64,000 bases of DNA from positions 1-64,000 of the forward strand of contig NZ_JAJVKV010000018.1 of the NCBI RefSeq assembly GCF_024198175.1, in the 5' to 3' direction. The first letter of the stretch is position 1. Every line of letters begins with the position of its first letter. The notes beneath the pieces are model-generated. The model had not been told where the DNA came from, did no database searches, and was given only the letters and a program-made list of their open reading frames with translations. The stretch comes from Pyxidicoccus xibeiensis (GTDB lineage: Bacteria; Myxococcota; Myxococcia; Myxococcales; Myxococcaceae). The translations under genes and the position numbers were made by a program. This document shows, one piece after another, positions 52,016-59,935 of this stretch.

Positions 52016-53926
52016 GTGGGACGTCGTACACTGACTCGCGAAGCCCAGCCGCTCCAGGGACTTCACCCCAGCCCGTGGCCCTGTGTGCTGCTGGTCCTGG
52101 CCTCCGCGGGACTCGTCGTCGCGGCCGAGCTCGCCATCGCCGCCTGCTCTCCGGCGGGCCTTGCCGGAATCCTCGAGCGCAACCGCTGGTCGATGCTGCT
52201 CAACGTGGGCGTCATCAGCGCCGCCGCGGGCCTGCTGTGGGCGGCCACCAACCGGCTGGGCGTGTCCCTGGCGCTGATGGCCGCGGGCCTGCTCTTCACC
52301 TCCACCCTCCACATCCGCAAGCTGCAGCTCATCGGCCGGCCCCTGCTGCCGTGGGACTTCCTGGAGTGGCGGCAGGTCACCTCGCTGGCCCCCACGCTCC
52401 TGCCGGGCGCCGGCTCCATCATCGCAGCCGTGCTCGCATTGCTCCTCCTGGTCGCCTGCGGCGTGCTCGTTCGCGCCGTGGTGCGCGCGCGGCCCCGCCA
52501 TCCGCTGCGTCGGGTGTGGCGCTGGAGGCTCGCCGCCGCGGCGCTCGTCTACCTGCTGTGCATCTCCTTCCAGCAGCACCTGCCCCTGCGCCGGCTCTTC
52601 GCGCGGGTCGGTGTCAGTCATCAGGTGTGGGACCAGCGCTCCAACTACCAGGTCAACGGGCTGCCGTTGATGATGCTCTGGAACTGGGAGGGGCTCCGGC
52701 TGGAGCCCGGCGGTGAGTACTCGCAGGCACAGGTCCTCTCGGCGCTGGGGACCCATGACGTCGGGGCGGGCGCGCCCCTGCGCGGCTCCGAAGAGCCGGT
52801 GGACGTCGTCATCTACATGGCCGAGTCGCTCTGGGACCCGACGCGGCTGGGCGTGCCGCTCAGCGCGGACCCCATCCCCTTCGTGCACCGGCTCGCCGCC
52901 GCCCACAGCTCCGGGCACCTCATCAGCCCGGCCTTCGGCGGGGGCACGGCCAACGCGGAGTTCGAGCTGCTCACCGGCATGTCCGCCTCCTTCGCGCCGG
53001 ATGGCTCGTTCCCCTACCAGCACTACCTGCTGCGCCCCGTGGAGGCGCTGCCCTCGCTGTTCCGCGACGCCGGCTACCACACGGTGGCCATCCATCCGTT
53101 CCACGCCTGGTACTGGAGCCGCGACGTCGTGTACCCGCTGCTGGGCTTCGACGAGTTCCAGTCGCTCACCGACTTCCCCTCGGCCCGGCTGGAGGGGCCG
53201 TGGGTGTCGGACGAGGAGGTGGTGGACCACATCCTCCAGGAGCTGTCGGACGAGCAGCGGCCCCAGTTCGTCATGGCCGTCACCATGTCCACGCACGGGC
53301 CCTACAACCTCGCGCGCACGGGCTCGGAAGAGGTCGAGGTGCTCGGGACGACGCTGTCACCCGACAGCCGGCACATCCTGACGAACTACGTGCACAAGCT
53401 GCGGCGGATGGACCAGGCCCTGGAGCGGCTGGTGCGGCGGCTGGAGGCGAGGCCGCGGCGCACGCTGCTGGTGCTCTTCGGAGACCACCTCCCCATGCTG
53501 GGGCCCAACTACGCCGTGTACCGCGAGGCGGGCTTCCTCACCGAGCCGTGGACGGACGCCCAGCGCGAGCGGATGGCCGAGGTGCCCGTCGTCCTCTGGT
53601 CCAACTTCCCCATGGAGAAGCGGGACGTGCACCTGAGCATGGGCATGCTCACCCCGCGCATCCTGGAGGCCGCGGGGATGCGGCCCCGGGGCTTCTTCTC
53701 CTTCCTCACGGAGCTGTCCCGGGAGGTGCCCGTGGTGCGCAACGACCTGGTGCGGACCGCCACCGGGGAGTACCTGCCCCCGGCGGAGCGCGAGGCCGTG
53801 GCGCCCGTGCCCGGCTCCTCCGCCGACTGGCTGCGCCGCTACCGCCTGCTCACCTATGACCGGCTGGCGGGGGAGAACTTCAGCGTGACTCCGGCGCCCG
53901 GGCACCGGCTGGCCGGAGGGCCGTGA
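52016..53926 (+). CDS. LTA-synthase-like membrane sulfatase-fold enzyme
   Basis: 636 residues: about five N-terminal membrane helices (~20-200), then a sulfatase/alkaline-phosphatase fold (~260-560). Catalytic elements are E270 in MAESLWD, the nucleophile T311 in FGGGTANAEFE, and D490/H491 in FGDHLPMLGP. Related enzymes transfer phosphoglycerol (LtaS) or modify periplasmic glucans (MdoB/OpgB). Here it may decorate the polysaccharide on the outer face. GTG 52016. A poor promoter candidate (TTGCAC at 51940) lies upstream. Its last 47 bp overlap the convergent acyltransferase gene. Confidence 0.88.
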   Translation: MGRRTLTREAQPLQGLHPSPWPCVLLVLASAGLVVAAELAIAACSPAGLAGILERNRWSMLLNVGVISAAAGLLWAATNRLGVSLALMAAGLLFTSTLHIRKLQLIGRPLLPWDFLEWRQVTSLAPTLLPGAGSIIAAVLALLLLVACGVLVRAVVRARPRHPLRRVWRWRLAAAALVYLLCISFQQHLPLRRLFARVGVSHQVWDQRSNYQVNGLPLMMLWNWEGLRLEPGGEYSQAQVLSALGTHDVGAGAPLRGSEEPVDVVIYMAESLWDPTRLGVPLSADPIPFVHRLAAAHSSGHLISPAFGGGTANAEFELLTGMSASFAPDGSFPYQHYLLRPVEALPSLFRDAGYHTVAIHPFHAWYWSRDVVYPLLGFDEFQSLTDFPSARLEGPWVSDEEVVDHILQELSDEQRPQFVMAVTMSTHGPYNLARTGSEEVEVLGTTLSPDSRHILTNYVHKLRRMDQALERLVRRLEARPRRTLLVLFGDHLPMLGPNYAVYREAGFLTEPWTDAQRERMAEVPVVLWSNFPMEKRDVHLSMGMLTPRILEAAGMRPRGFFSFLTELSREVPVVRNDLVRTATGEYLPPAEREAVAPVPGSSADWLRRYRLLTYDRLAGENFSVTPAPGHRLAGGP

Positions 53927-55016
53927 CGCGCACGCCGACGGAGGACAGCCTCCGCAGCGGCGCGGGCGGCGCGTCCTTGAGTCGCAGCGCGGGTTTCTCC
54001 ACCAGGTGCCAGGACAGCGCGGACAGCGCCACCACCACCGGGAAGGACAGCGCCGCGTTCACCCACCACTCCGTGGGCCCGCCCAGCAGCGCCGCGACGG
54101 CCTGCTGCACGGGGAAGGCATAGACGTAGATGCCGAACGAGAAGTCACCCCAGCGGCCGAAGCTCGCGAGCGCCCCCGCCGGCAGGAAGGCGAGGTACAG
54201 CACGACATACGCGCCGAACAGGCCGGTGCCGATGCGGCTGTAGCCCAGCCGGGCCATGACGAGCCACGCCGCCGCGCACGCCAGCGCCAGCCACGGGCTC
54301 ATCCGCACCTTGTCCCGCCACAGGTACAGCGCCACGCCACCGCCGAAGTACAGGTACAGCTCCGGCCAGAAGCCCAGCCGCCCGGTGACGAGCGACGCCA
54401 CCGCGGCGCCCACCCAGCCGAAGACGACCACGGGCTTGCGCAGCTGGCCCACCAGGCCCAGCGCCAGCGTCAGCAGGTAGAAGCCCACCTCGTACTTCAG
54501 CGTCCACAGCGAGCCGTTGACGGCGCGCGGAAAGGCATTGGACTCGAAGACGCCGGGCAAATCCCACTGGGGCCAGTTCAGGGTGAAGTTGCGCAACAGG
54601 TACAGATACGTGTCCGGCGATGCGAGATAGTCCGCCAGCGGCAGCCGCGTGAAGGCGGGGCCCAGCACCAGGGCGGACAGCAGCAGCATGGCCCCCAGCC
54701 CCGGGAAGATGCGCAGCGCGCGCGCCCAGGTGAAGCGCGCCAGGTCCGGCGTGCGCTCCCAGCTGCGGGTGATGAGCACGCCGCTGATGACCAGGAACAC
54801 CGCCACGCACAGCCGGCCCAGCGACAGCTGCTCCCGGGTGAGCGCGTCCAGCGGCTCCGCCGTGCCCTTGCCCAGACTGAGTGGAAAAGCGTGGCTGATG
54901 ATGACTCCCGAGGCGGCAGCGAAGCGCAGGAAGTCGAGGTTGTTGCGGCGGCCCTCGAGGCACGCCTGCAACGTCGGAGAGGTGGGCACGGGCATTTGGG
55001 GGAGCGGGCCGCTCAT
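53880..55016 (-). CDS. Acyltransferase 3 family membrane protein (second copy)
   Basis: 378 residues, about ten membrane helices: NNLDFLRFAAASGVIISHAFPLS with the conserved His, LCVAVFLVISGVLITRS and SLWTLKYEVGFYLLTLALG. An OafA-like O-acyltransferase. ATG 55016 coincides with the second copy of the promoter-like element; ATG 54995 (MPVPTSP) is an alternative start. The C-terminus extends 47 bp into the convergent sulfatase-like gene, encoding a basic tail after the last helix. Confidence 0.88.
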   Translation of the reverse strand: MSGPLPQMPVPTSPTLQACLEGRRNNLDFLRFAAASGVIISHAFPLSLGKGTAEPLDALTREQLSLGRLCVAVFLVISGVLITRSWERTPDLARFTWARALRIFPGLGAMLLLSALVLGPAFTRLPLADYLASPDTYLYLLRNFTLNWPQWDLPGVFESNAFPRAVNGSLWTLKYEVGFYLLTLALGLVGQLRKPVVVFGWVGAAVASLVTGRLGFWPELYLYFGGGVALYLWRDKVRMSPWLALACAAAWLVMARLGYSRIGTGLFGAYVVLYLAFLPAGALASFGRWGDFSFGIYVYAFPVQQAVAALLGGPTEWWVNAALSFPVVVALSALSWHLVEKPALRLKDAPPAPLRRLSSVGVRVTALRPAGARAPESR

Positions 55017-55059
55017 TGTCTTCCGCCCCTCCAGGGGGTCAATACCCGCCAGGGAGGCG
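55014..55059 (-). promoter_or_regulatory. Promoter-like element shared with the other acyltransferase gene (copy B)
   Basis: On the coding strand: CGCCTCCCTGGC, 5 nt, TTGACC, 16 nt, GACAAT overlapping ATG 55016. Same sequence order and spacing as copy A at 50868-50913. Confidence 0.5.
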
Positions 55060-55223
55060 ACCGCTCGACTTCCTCTAGCAGCTTCTAAGATTGCCGTGAA
55101 ACTCCAGGATTCCGCACGGTTGGTGGCTGAAGAGGCGGGCACGGGGTCCTCCATGCATTGCCCACACACGCGCATTGACGCGCCGAGCCAGGGGCCGTCA
55201 CAGTGGCGCCCGGCCCAAACTGA

Positions 55224-56708
55224 ATGATCACCTTCTTCGTCGCGTTCCTCGTCTCCCTCATGGTGTCCCTGGTGCTCACGTTGGTCGTGCGCAACCGGGC
55301 GGTGGCGTGGGGGTGGTTGGACCAGGCCAATTCCAGCCGCAAGGTGCATGTGCGTCCCATCCCGCGGTTGGGAGGGATTGGCATCGTCGGTGGCTTCTTC
55401 GCGCCGCTGTGCGCGCTGTTCCTGGTGGACTCGGGGGTTGGCTACAACTTCCGCTCGCACAAGGACCTGGTGGCGGGCCTGTTCATCGGCGGGGCGGTGA
55501 TTGCCGCGCTGGGGCTGTATGACGACTTGAAGGGCTCGGGCGCGCGGCTGAAGTTCGCCGTGCAGCTCGCGGTGGCGCTGGGGCTGTACGCGATGGGCTT
55601 CCGCATCGACGTCATCGCCAATCCGTTCGGTCCGGAGCTGTCGCTGGGGGCGCTGAGCCTGCCCTTCACCGTGCTGTGGATGGTGGGCGTGGTCAACGCG
55701 CTCAACCTCATCGACGGGCTGGATGGGCTGGCGGGCGGCGTGGCCTTCTTCGGCGTGGGCACCAACTTCATCCTCGCGCTGTCGCGTGGGGACGTGCTGC
55801 TGTGCCTGCTGATGGCGGCGCTGGCGGGCGCCATCCTCGGGTTCCTGGTGTTCAACTTCAACCCGGCCTCCATCTTCATGGGGGACACGGGGAGCATGTT
55901 CCTGGGCTTCGTGCTGGCGGCGGTGGCCATCAAGACGAGCACGAAGAGCGGGACGACGGTGGCCATGCTGGTGCCGGTGATGGCGCTGGGGCTGCCCATC
56001 ATGGACACGCTGCTGGCCATGGTGCGGCGCTCGATGCTGGGCCGGCCGATGTTCAGCGCGGACAAGGAGCACATCCACCACCGGGTGATGAGCCGCATGG
56101 TGCTCAGCCACCGCGCCACGGTGCTGGTGCTGTACGGGCTGTGTGGCCTCTTCACCCTGACGGCGCTGGGGCTGAACTTCGCCAACAGCGCGCAGAGCGC
56201 CATGCTGCTGTGTGGCATGGGCGTGGTCATCATCGTGATGATGCGCAAGCTGGGCTACCTGGACCTGCGGCGCGCGGCGGACGTGCAGCAGGTGCGCCAG
56301 CGCAACATCCGGCTGCGCTCGCTGGTGAAGGACGTGACGCGCTCGGTGCGCACGGCGTCGTCCCTGCAGGACGTGTGGAGCGCGGTGCGGCCGCTGGCCG
56401 AGGCGCTGGACTTGTCGCGGCAGGAGCTGCGCCTGCAGAGCGAGCGGGACGGGCTCACCGACGGCATCGTCTTCGAGACGCAGCGGCCGGCGGGCACGGC
56501 GGTGCCCCTGGAGGTCCGCATCGACGTGAAGGACGACGACGCGGTGCTGGGCGCGCTGCTGCTGGTGTGGCGTGACGGGCGCGCGGCCATCAACCGCGAC
56601 GAGGAACTGGCGCTGGAGGTGGTGGCGGACGCGGTGGCGGAGAGCGCCGCGAGGCTGCAGGCGCGGGCGGAGGCGGTGCCCGGGCGCGTCGTCGCGCTGC
56701 GGCGGTGA
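55224..56708 (+). CDS. WecA/MraY-type polyprenyl-phosphate HexNAc-1-phosphate transferase with C-terminal extension
   Basis: 494 residues. Eleven or so membrane helices with family motifs HVRPIPRLGG (~42), GLYDD (~99), NALNLIDGLDGLAGG (~158), FNFNPASIFMGDTG (~212) and HIHHRVM (~288). It should start the repeat unit by loading GlcNAc-1-P or a related sugar onto undecaprenyl phosphate. The usual length is ~350; here ~140 extra cytoplasmic residues follow (QQVRQRNIRLRSLVKDV onward), looking GAF-like with a final helix. ATG 55224. The next gene's GTG overlaps its stop. Confidence 0.92.
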   Translation: MITFFVAFLVSLMVSLVLTLVVRNRAVAWGWLDQANSSRKVHVRPIPRLGGIGIVGGFFAPLCALFLVDSGVGYNFRSHKDLVAGLFIGGAVIAALGLYDDLKGSGARLKFAVQLAVALGLYAMGFRIDVIANPFGPELSLGALSLPFTVLWMVGVVNALNLIDGLDGLAGGVAFFGVGTNFILALSRGDVLLCLLMAALAGAILGFLVFNFNPASIFMGDTGSMFLGFVLAAVAIKTSTKSGTTVAMLVPVMALGLPIMDTLLAMVRRSMLGRPMFSADKEHIHHRVMSRMVLSHRATVLVLYGLCGLFTLTALGLNFANSAQSAMLLCGMGVVIIVMMRKLGYLDLRRAADVQQVRQRNIRLRSLVKDVTRSVRTASSLQDVWSAVRPLAEALDLSRQELRLQSERDGLTDGIVFETQRPAGTAVPLEVRIDVKDDDAVLGALLLVWRDGRAAINRDEELALEVVADAVAESAARLQARAEAVPGRVVALRR

Positions 56709-57736
56709 CGGCGCTGGACGCACGCGCCCTGGGGGCGCTGCTGCGCGCCTGGCCCGAGGCACCGGCGCGTGCGGCCCCCGTGGGTGCGGAGGCGGAAGGG
56801 CTGGTGCGCGCGGCCGTGCGCCACGGGCTCGCGGGCTTCGTGGACCACGCGGTGGCGCAGGCGGGCTGGGAGCTGCCCGTAGAGGCGCGTGCGTCGCTGC
56901 GCCGCGAGTCGCTGGCGGGCGCGGCCCGGGCGATGCGGGTGAAGGCGCTGCTCGTGCGGAGCCTGGAGGCGCTGGCCGCGGTGGGGCAGGTGCCGGTGCT
57001 GCTCAAGGGCTATGGGCTGGCGCGGCGGCTGTACCCGGACCCCTTGCAGCGGGCCACCACGGACGTGGACCTGCTGGTGGCGCGCGGCGACGTGGACTCC
57101 GCGGTGCGGGCGCTCACCGGGCTGGGCCTGTCGATTCGCGCGGGGGACGGGGCGCGGCACGGCGACGAGGACTCGCACCACCTGGAGCTGGTGGGGCCCG
57201 CGGGGCTGGTGGAGCTGCACTACCGCGCGCTGGCGGGATGGGGTGAGACGCTGGAGGGGGATGCGCTGCTGGCGCGGGCGGTGGAGGGCGAGGTGGACGG
57301 CCGGCCGGTGCGGTGGCTGCGGCCGGAGGATGAGGCGGTGTACCTGTCGTTGCACGCGAGCAACCACCTGCTGCAGCGGCTGGCGTGGGTCTTCGACCTG
57401 AAGCTGCTGGCGGGGCAGGGGCTGGACTGGGGCAGGGTGGTGGAGGGCGCGCGGGGCACGGCCTTTCCGCACCTGGTCTGGTACGGCTGGGAAGCCGCGC
57501 GGCGGCTGCTGGATGCGCCGGTGCCGGCGGAGGTGCTGGCCGCGCTGGCGCCGCCCCGGTGGCAGCGGGTGCTGGCGAGGCGGTTCTTCTCCGACGCGCG
57601 GCTGCTGGGCGCGGAGCTGGCGCGCAACAAGCCGGCGTGGATGGCGGCGAAGCTGCTGCTGGCGCCACGGGCCGGAGCCATGGCTCGCTATGCGCTGCGC
57701 CGGGTGGGCAACGCGGCGCGGGCGCGGCGGGGGTAG
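56705..57736 (+). CDS. Nucleotidyltransferase-family protein (NTP_transf_5-like)
   Basis: 343 residues, cytoplasmic. The core has VLLKGYGLARRLYPDP (~97) and TTDVDLLVARGDVDSAVRAL (~116-135), where D118/D120 form the metal pair of the Pol-beta/NTP_transf_5 fold, then EDSHHLELVGPAGLVELHYRAL. Such genes are common in polysaccharide and peptide-modification clusters, with no established reaction. GTG 56705 overlaps the stop of the WecA-like gene (GTGA), so it is translated with the initiating transferase. Last gene of the polysaccharide block. Confidence 0.85.
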   Translation: MTALDARALGALLRAWPEAPARAAPVGAEAEGLVRAAVRHGLAGFVDHAVAQAGWELPVEARASLRRESLAGAARAMRVKALLVRSLEALAAVGQVPVLLKGYGLARRLYPDPLQRATTDVDLLVARGDVDSAVRALTGLGLSIRAGDGARHGDEDSHHLELVGPAGLVELHYRALAGWGETLEGDALLARAVEGEVDGRPVRWLRPEDEAVYLSLHASNHLLQRLAWVFDLKLLAGQGLDWGRVVEGARGTAFPHLVWYGWEAARRLLDAPVPAEVLAALAPPRWQRVLARRFFSDARLLGAELARNKPAWMAAKLLLAPRAGAMARYALRRVGNAARARRG

Positions 57737-57891
57737 CGGGCCTCGGGCGAGGAAGCGGCGTACGTCCTCAGCCCGAAGGCTGGGGGGATGGGACGCTGAT
57801 GAAACAGCCAGTGCTCTCGCGCCTGGTCACACGTCGAGGAAGCCGTCGGACGTAGTCTCCAGGTCGCCTCGCGTTTCTGAAAGTCCTGGAG

Positions 57892-59187
57892 ATGGATGTG
57901 CCGACGCGATTGTGGTGGGGCCTTGTGCTGATGCCGCTGCTGGTCGGCTGCGCCAGCGCGCGGGTGGTGCGCCTGGAGACGGGGCAGGGAACTCCGTGGG
58001 AGTACGTGCCGCCCACCTCGGACCGGTCCGTGGAGGTGAGCGAGGACGCCTTCGAGGCGGCCCTGGGCCGGCTGGCACTGGAAGTGCCCCTGTCGCTGCG
58101 GCCCGCTGAGGCCGGGTGGCTGGTGCGTGCGTCGACCCACGGCAGCGTCATGGACGGGGCGCTGCGCAGCGCGCTGCGCAGGGACTATGGCCGCTGGTGC
58201 CACGCGCATGAGGGGCCGAGCGACTGTCTGTCGTTGCTGGAGGACGGGCTGGGGCTGGGTGCTACGGACAGGCTGCAGCTGTCGCTGGGCCTGTCGCTGG
58301 AGCCGATGCACGAGAGCATCGCGGACGCGGTGGAGGACACGCTCCACCCGACGTTCTTCAAGGCGGTGGTGGTGTCGGCGCTGGTGACGTGGGTGATGCT
58401 GGCGGCCAACCCGGAGCCGGTCTTCACCAAGGCTGCGGCGACGGTGGCGGTGTTGGTGATGGCCTATGTGGGCGTGGACGCGTTCCTGGCGATTGTGAGG
58501 GCGTGCCGCGAGCTGAAGGGCGCTGCGGACCGGGCCACCACGTTCCAGGAGTTGGAGGAGGCGGGTGCGCGCTTCGGGCGGGTGGTGGGGGAGAAGGGAG
58601 CGCGCATCTTCGTGCTGGCGGTGGCGCTGGTGGTGGGGAAGGGCACGGTGGGAGGGGCCACGTGGCTGGCCTCGCGACTGCCGCTGTTGCCGGGCTTCGC
58701 TGAAGCAGCGGCGCTGAGCGCGTCACAGCTCGGGGTGAATCTGCGGGCCATCGAGCAGGTGAGCGCGGTGGCGGTGGTGGAGGGCGGCGTCGCCATCACG
58801 CTGGCGCCCAACGCGGTGGCCATGGTGGCGGCGAGCTCGGGTGTCATCCAGGGGGACCCGGATGGAACCGTGCATCACATCTGCACGGACAAGAACCCCG
58901 TCTCCACCAAAGAGGGCGGGCCGTGGACGCCCCAGTTCGAGAAAATCTTCGACAAGGCGGGCATGTCGCTGAAGAACGACCCGGCGAACCAGGTGCGCAT
59001 CCGAGGCCACGAGGGACCTCATCCCGAGGCATACCATCAGGCAATCTATCAACGAGTGAGAGATGCCACGCTCAGATGCAAATCTGAAGCAAGTTGCCGG
59101 CAGGTTCTGATTCAAGAGCTCCGCAGCATTGCTCGGGAACTCACTACCCCCGGCAATCGGCTGCGACGGTTCCTTACTGAGCAGTGA
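57892..59187 (+). CDS. SitA-like toxin lipoprotein with C-terminal AHH nuclease-type domain
   Basis: 431 residues. Lipoprotein signal LLVGC with Cys20, a ~230-residue N-terminal region with three hydrophobic stretches (~150-185, ~235-250, ~270-300), and an AHH-type tip: HH at 328/329, H373, H377 and H382 in GHEGPHPEAYHQ. Lipoproteins of this type (TIGR02269/SitA in M. xanthus) are passed to kin by TraA/B outer-membrane exchange and kill cells lacking immunity. Toxic activity here is inferred. The last ~150 bp are less GC-rich than the rest of the gene. ATG 57892 after GGAG. Confidence 0.82.
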   Translation: MDVPTRLWWGLVLMPLLVGCASARVVRLETGQGTPWEYVPPTSDRSVEVSEDAFEAALGRLALEVPLSLRPAEAGWLVRASTHGSVMDGALRSALRRDYGRWCHAHEGPSDCLSLLEDGLGLGATDRLQLSLGLSLEPMHESIADAVEDTLHPTFFKAVVVSALVTWVMLAANPEPVFTKAAATVAVLVMAYVGVDAFLAIVRACRELKGAADRATTFQELEEAGARFGRVVGEKGARIFVLAVALVVGKGTVGGATWLASRLPLLPGFAEAAALSASQLGVNLRAIEQVSAVAVVEGGVAITLAPNAVAMVAASSGVIQGDPDGTVHHICTDKNPVSTKEGGPWTPQFEKIFDKAGMSLKNDPANQVRIRGHEGPHPEAYHQAIYQRVRDATLRCKSEASCRQVLIQELRSIARELTTPGNRLRRFLTEQ

Positions 59188-59207
59188 GAATGTTGGAGGC
59201 GGAGCCC

Positions 59208-59780
59208 ATGCGGTACTTCGACCTGGCTGAGAACCTCTACATCCCGGGGCGCTGGTATCTGGACACTCCCGTTGATGGTCAAGGGCAGGAGGCTGGTAGC
59301 TGGCTCTTCACGGTGGGGGAGCCAGCGTCGTCCGTGACGGAGCCACTTCGGGTCGGGCTTTATCGGCCTGGCAAGGCGCTCGATTACTCATGCGCGGATG
59401 CAGGCGCGATTCCGGTCGTGCACGCTCGCGTGGCATCCGTGCTCCAAGCACTCGCTCCCAGAGACATCCAGACCTACCCCATCCAGGTCGAGGGCCAGCT
59501 TGAGCCGTATGCCGTCATCAACGTTACTCGCATCGTGAAGTGCATCGATGACAAGGCTTCGGAATATGTGGTGCGGCGGTTACCTGAAGACGAGAACGAC
59601 CAGCCCGAGCGTGCTGGTGAGTATCGAAGCGTCGTCGGCATGCGCATCGACAAGTCGCTCGTAGGAGACGCCAAGGTCTTCCGCCCGTGGGGCTGGACCA
59701 TCGTCCTCGTGGTCTCCGAGGACATCAAGGAGGCTCTGGAGCGCACCGGGGCCACCGGCATGAAGTTCGTCGAGGTGTAG
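59208..59780 (+). CDS. Imm11/DUF1629-like immunity protein, partner of the AHH toxin
   Basis: 190 residues, cytoplasmic. It opens MRYFDLAENLYIPGRWYL and ends FRPWGWTIVLVVSEDIKEALERTGATGMKFVEV, the strand-helix pattern of Imm11 (DUF1629) immunity proteins. ATG 59208 with GGAGGCGGAG upstream is chosen; a GTG at 59184 overlaps the toxin stop but gives a poor N-terminus. It directly follows the toxin, as SitI follows SitA. Composition is less GC-rich than core genes, consistent with exchange. Confidence 0.82.
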   Translation: MRYFDLAENLYIPGRWYLDTPVDGQGQEAGSWLFTVGEPASSVTEPLRVGLYRPGKALDYSCADAGAIPVVHARVASVLQALAPRDIQTYPIQVEGQLEPYAVINVTRIVKCIDDKASEYVVRRLPEDENDQPERAGEYRSVVGMRIDKSLVGDAKVFRPWGWTIVLVVSEDIKEALERTGATGMKFVEV

Positions 59781-59802
59781 CCCTCCTCATTTCTCACAGG
59801 CA

Positions 59803-59828
59803 CGGCGGGCTGCCACCCATGCCCGCCG
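59803..59828. terminator. Hairpin after the toxin/immunity pair
   Basis: An 8-bp stem CGGCGGGC / GCCCGCCG with a 10-nt loop, 22 bp after the immunity stop and before the convergent gene at 59936. Probable terminator, no U-tract. Confidence 0.45.
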
Positions 59829-59935
59829 CGCGGCCCTGTCCCGCGCAGTACTTCGGCCCGCGCTCCGCGCGTGGCCGCCACGGGAGAGACGGGCAGCGCC
59901 GAGCCGGACGCACCCGCGCCGGCGTCGCGGGGACT

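Noticed and set aside
55017..56762. Long N-terminal extension of the second acyltransferase frame
   Set aside because: The extension is antisense to the WecA-like gene and Arg/His-rich; the family domain begins after ATG 55016.
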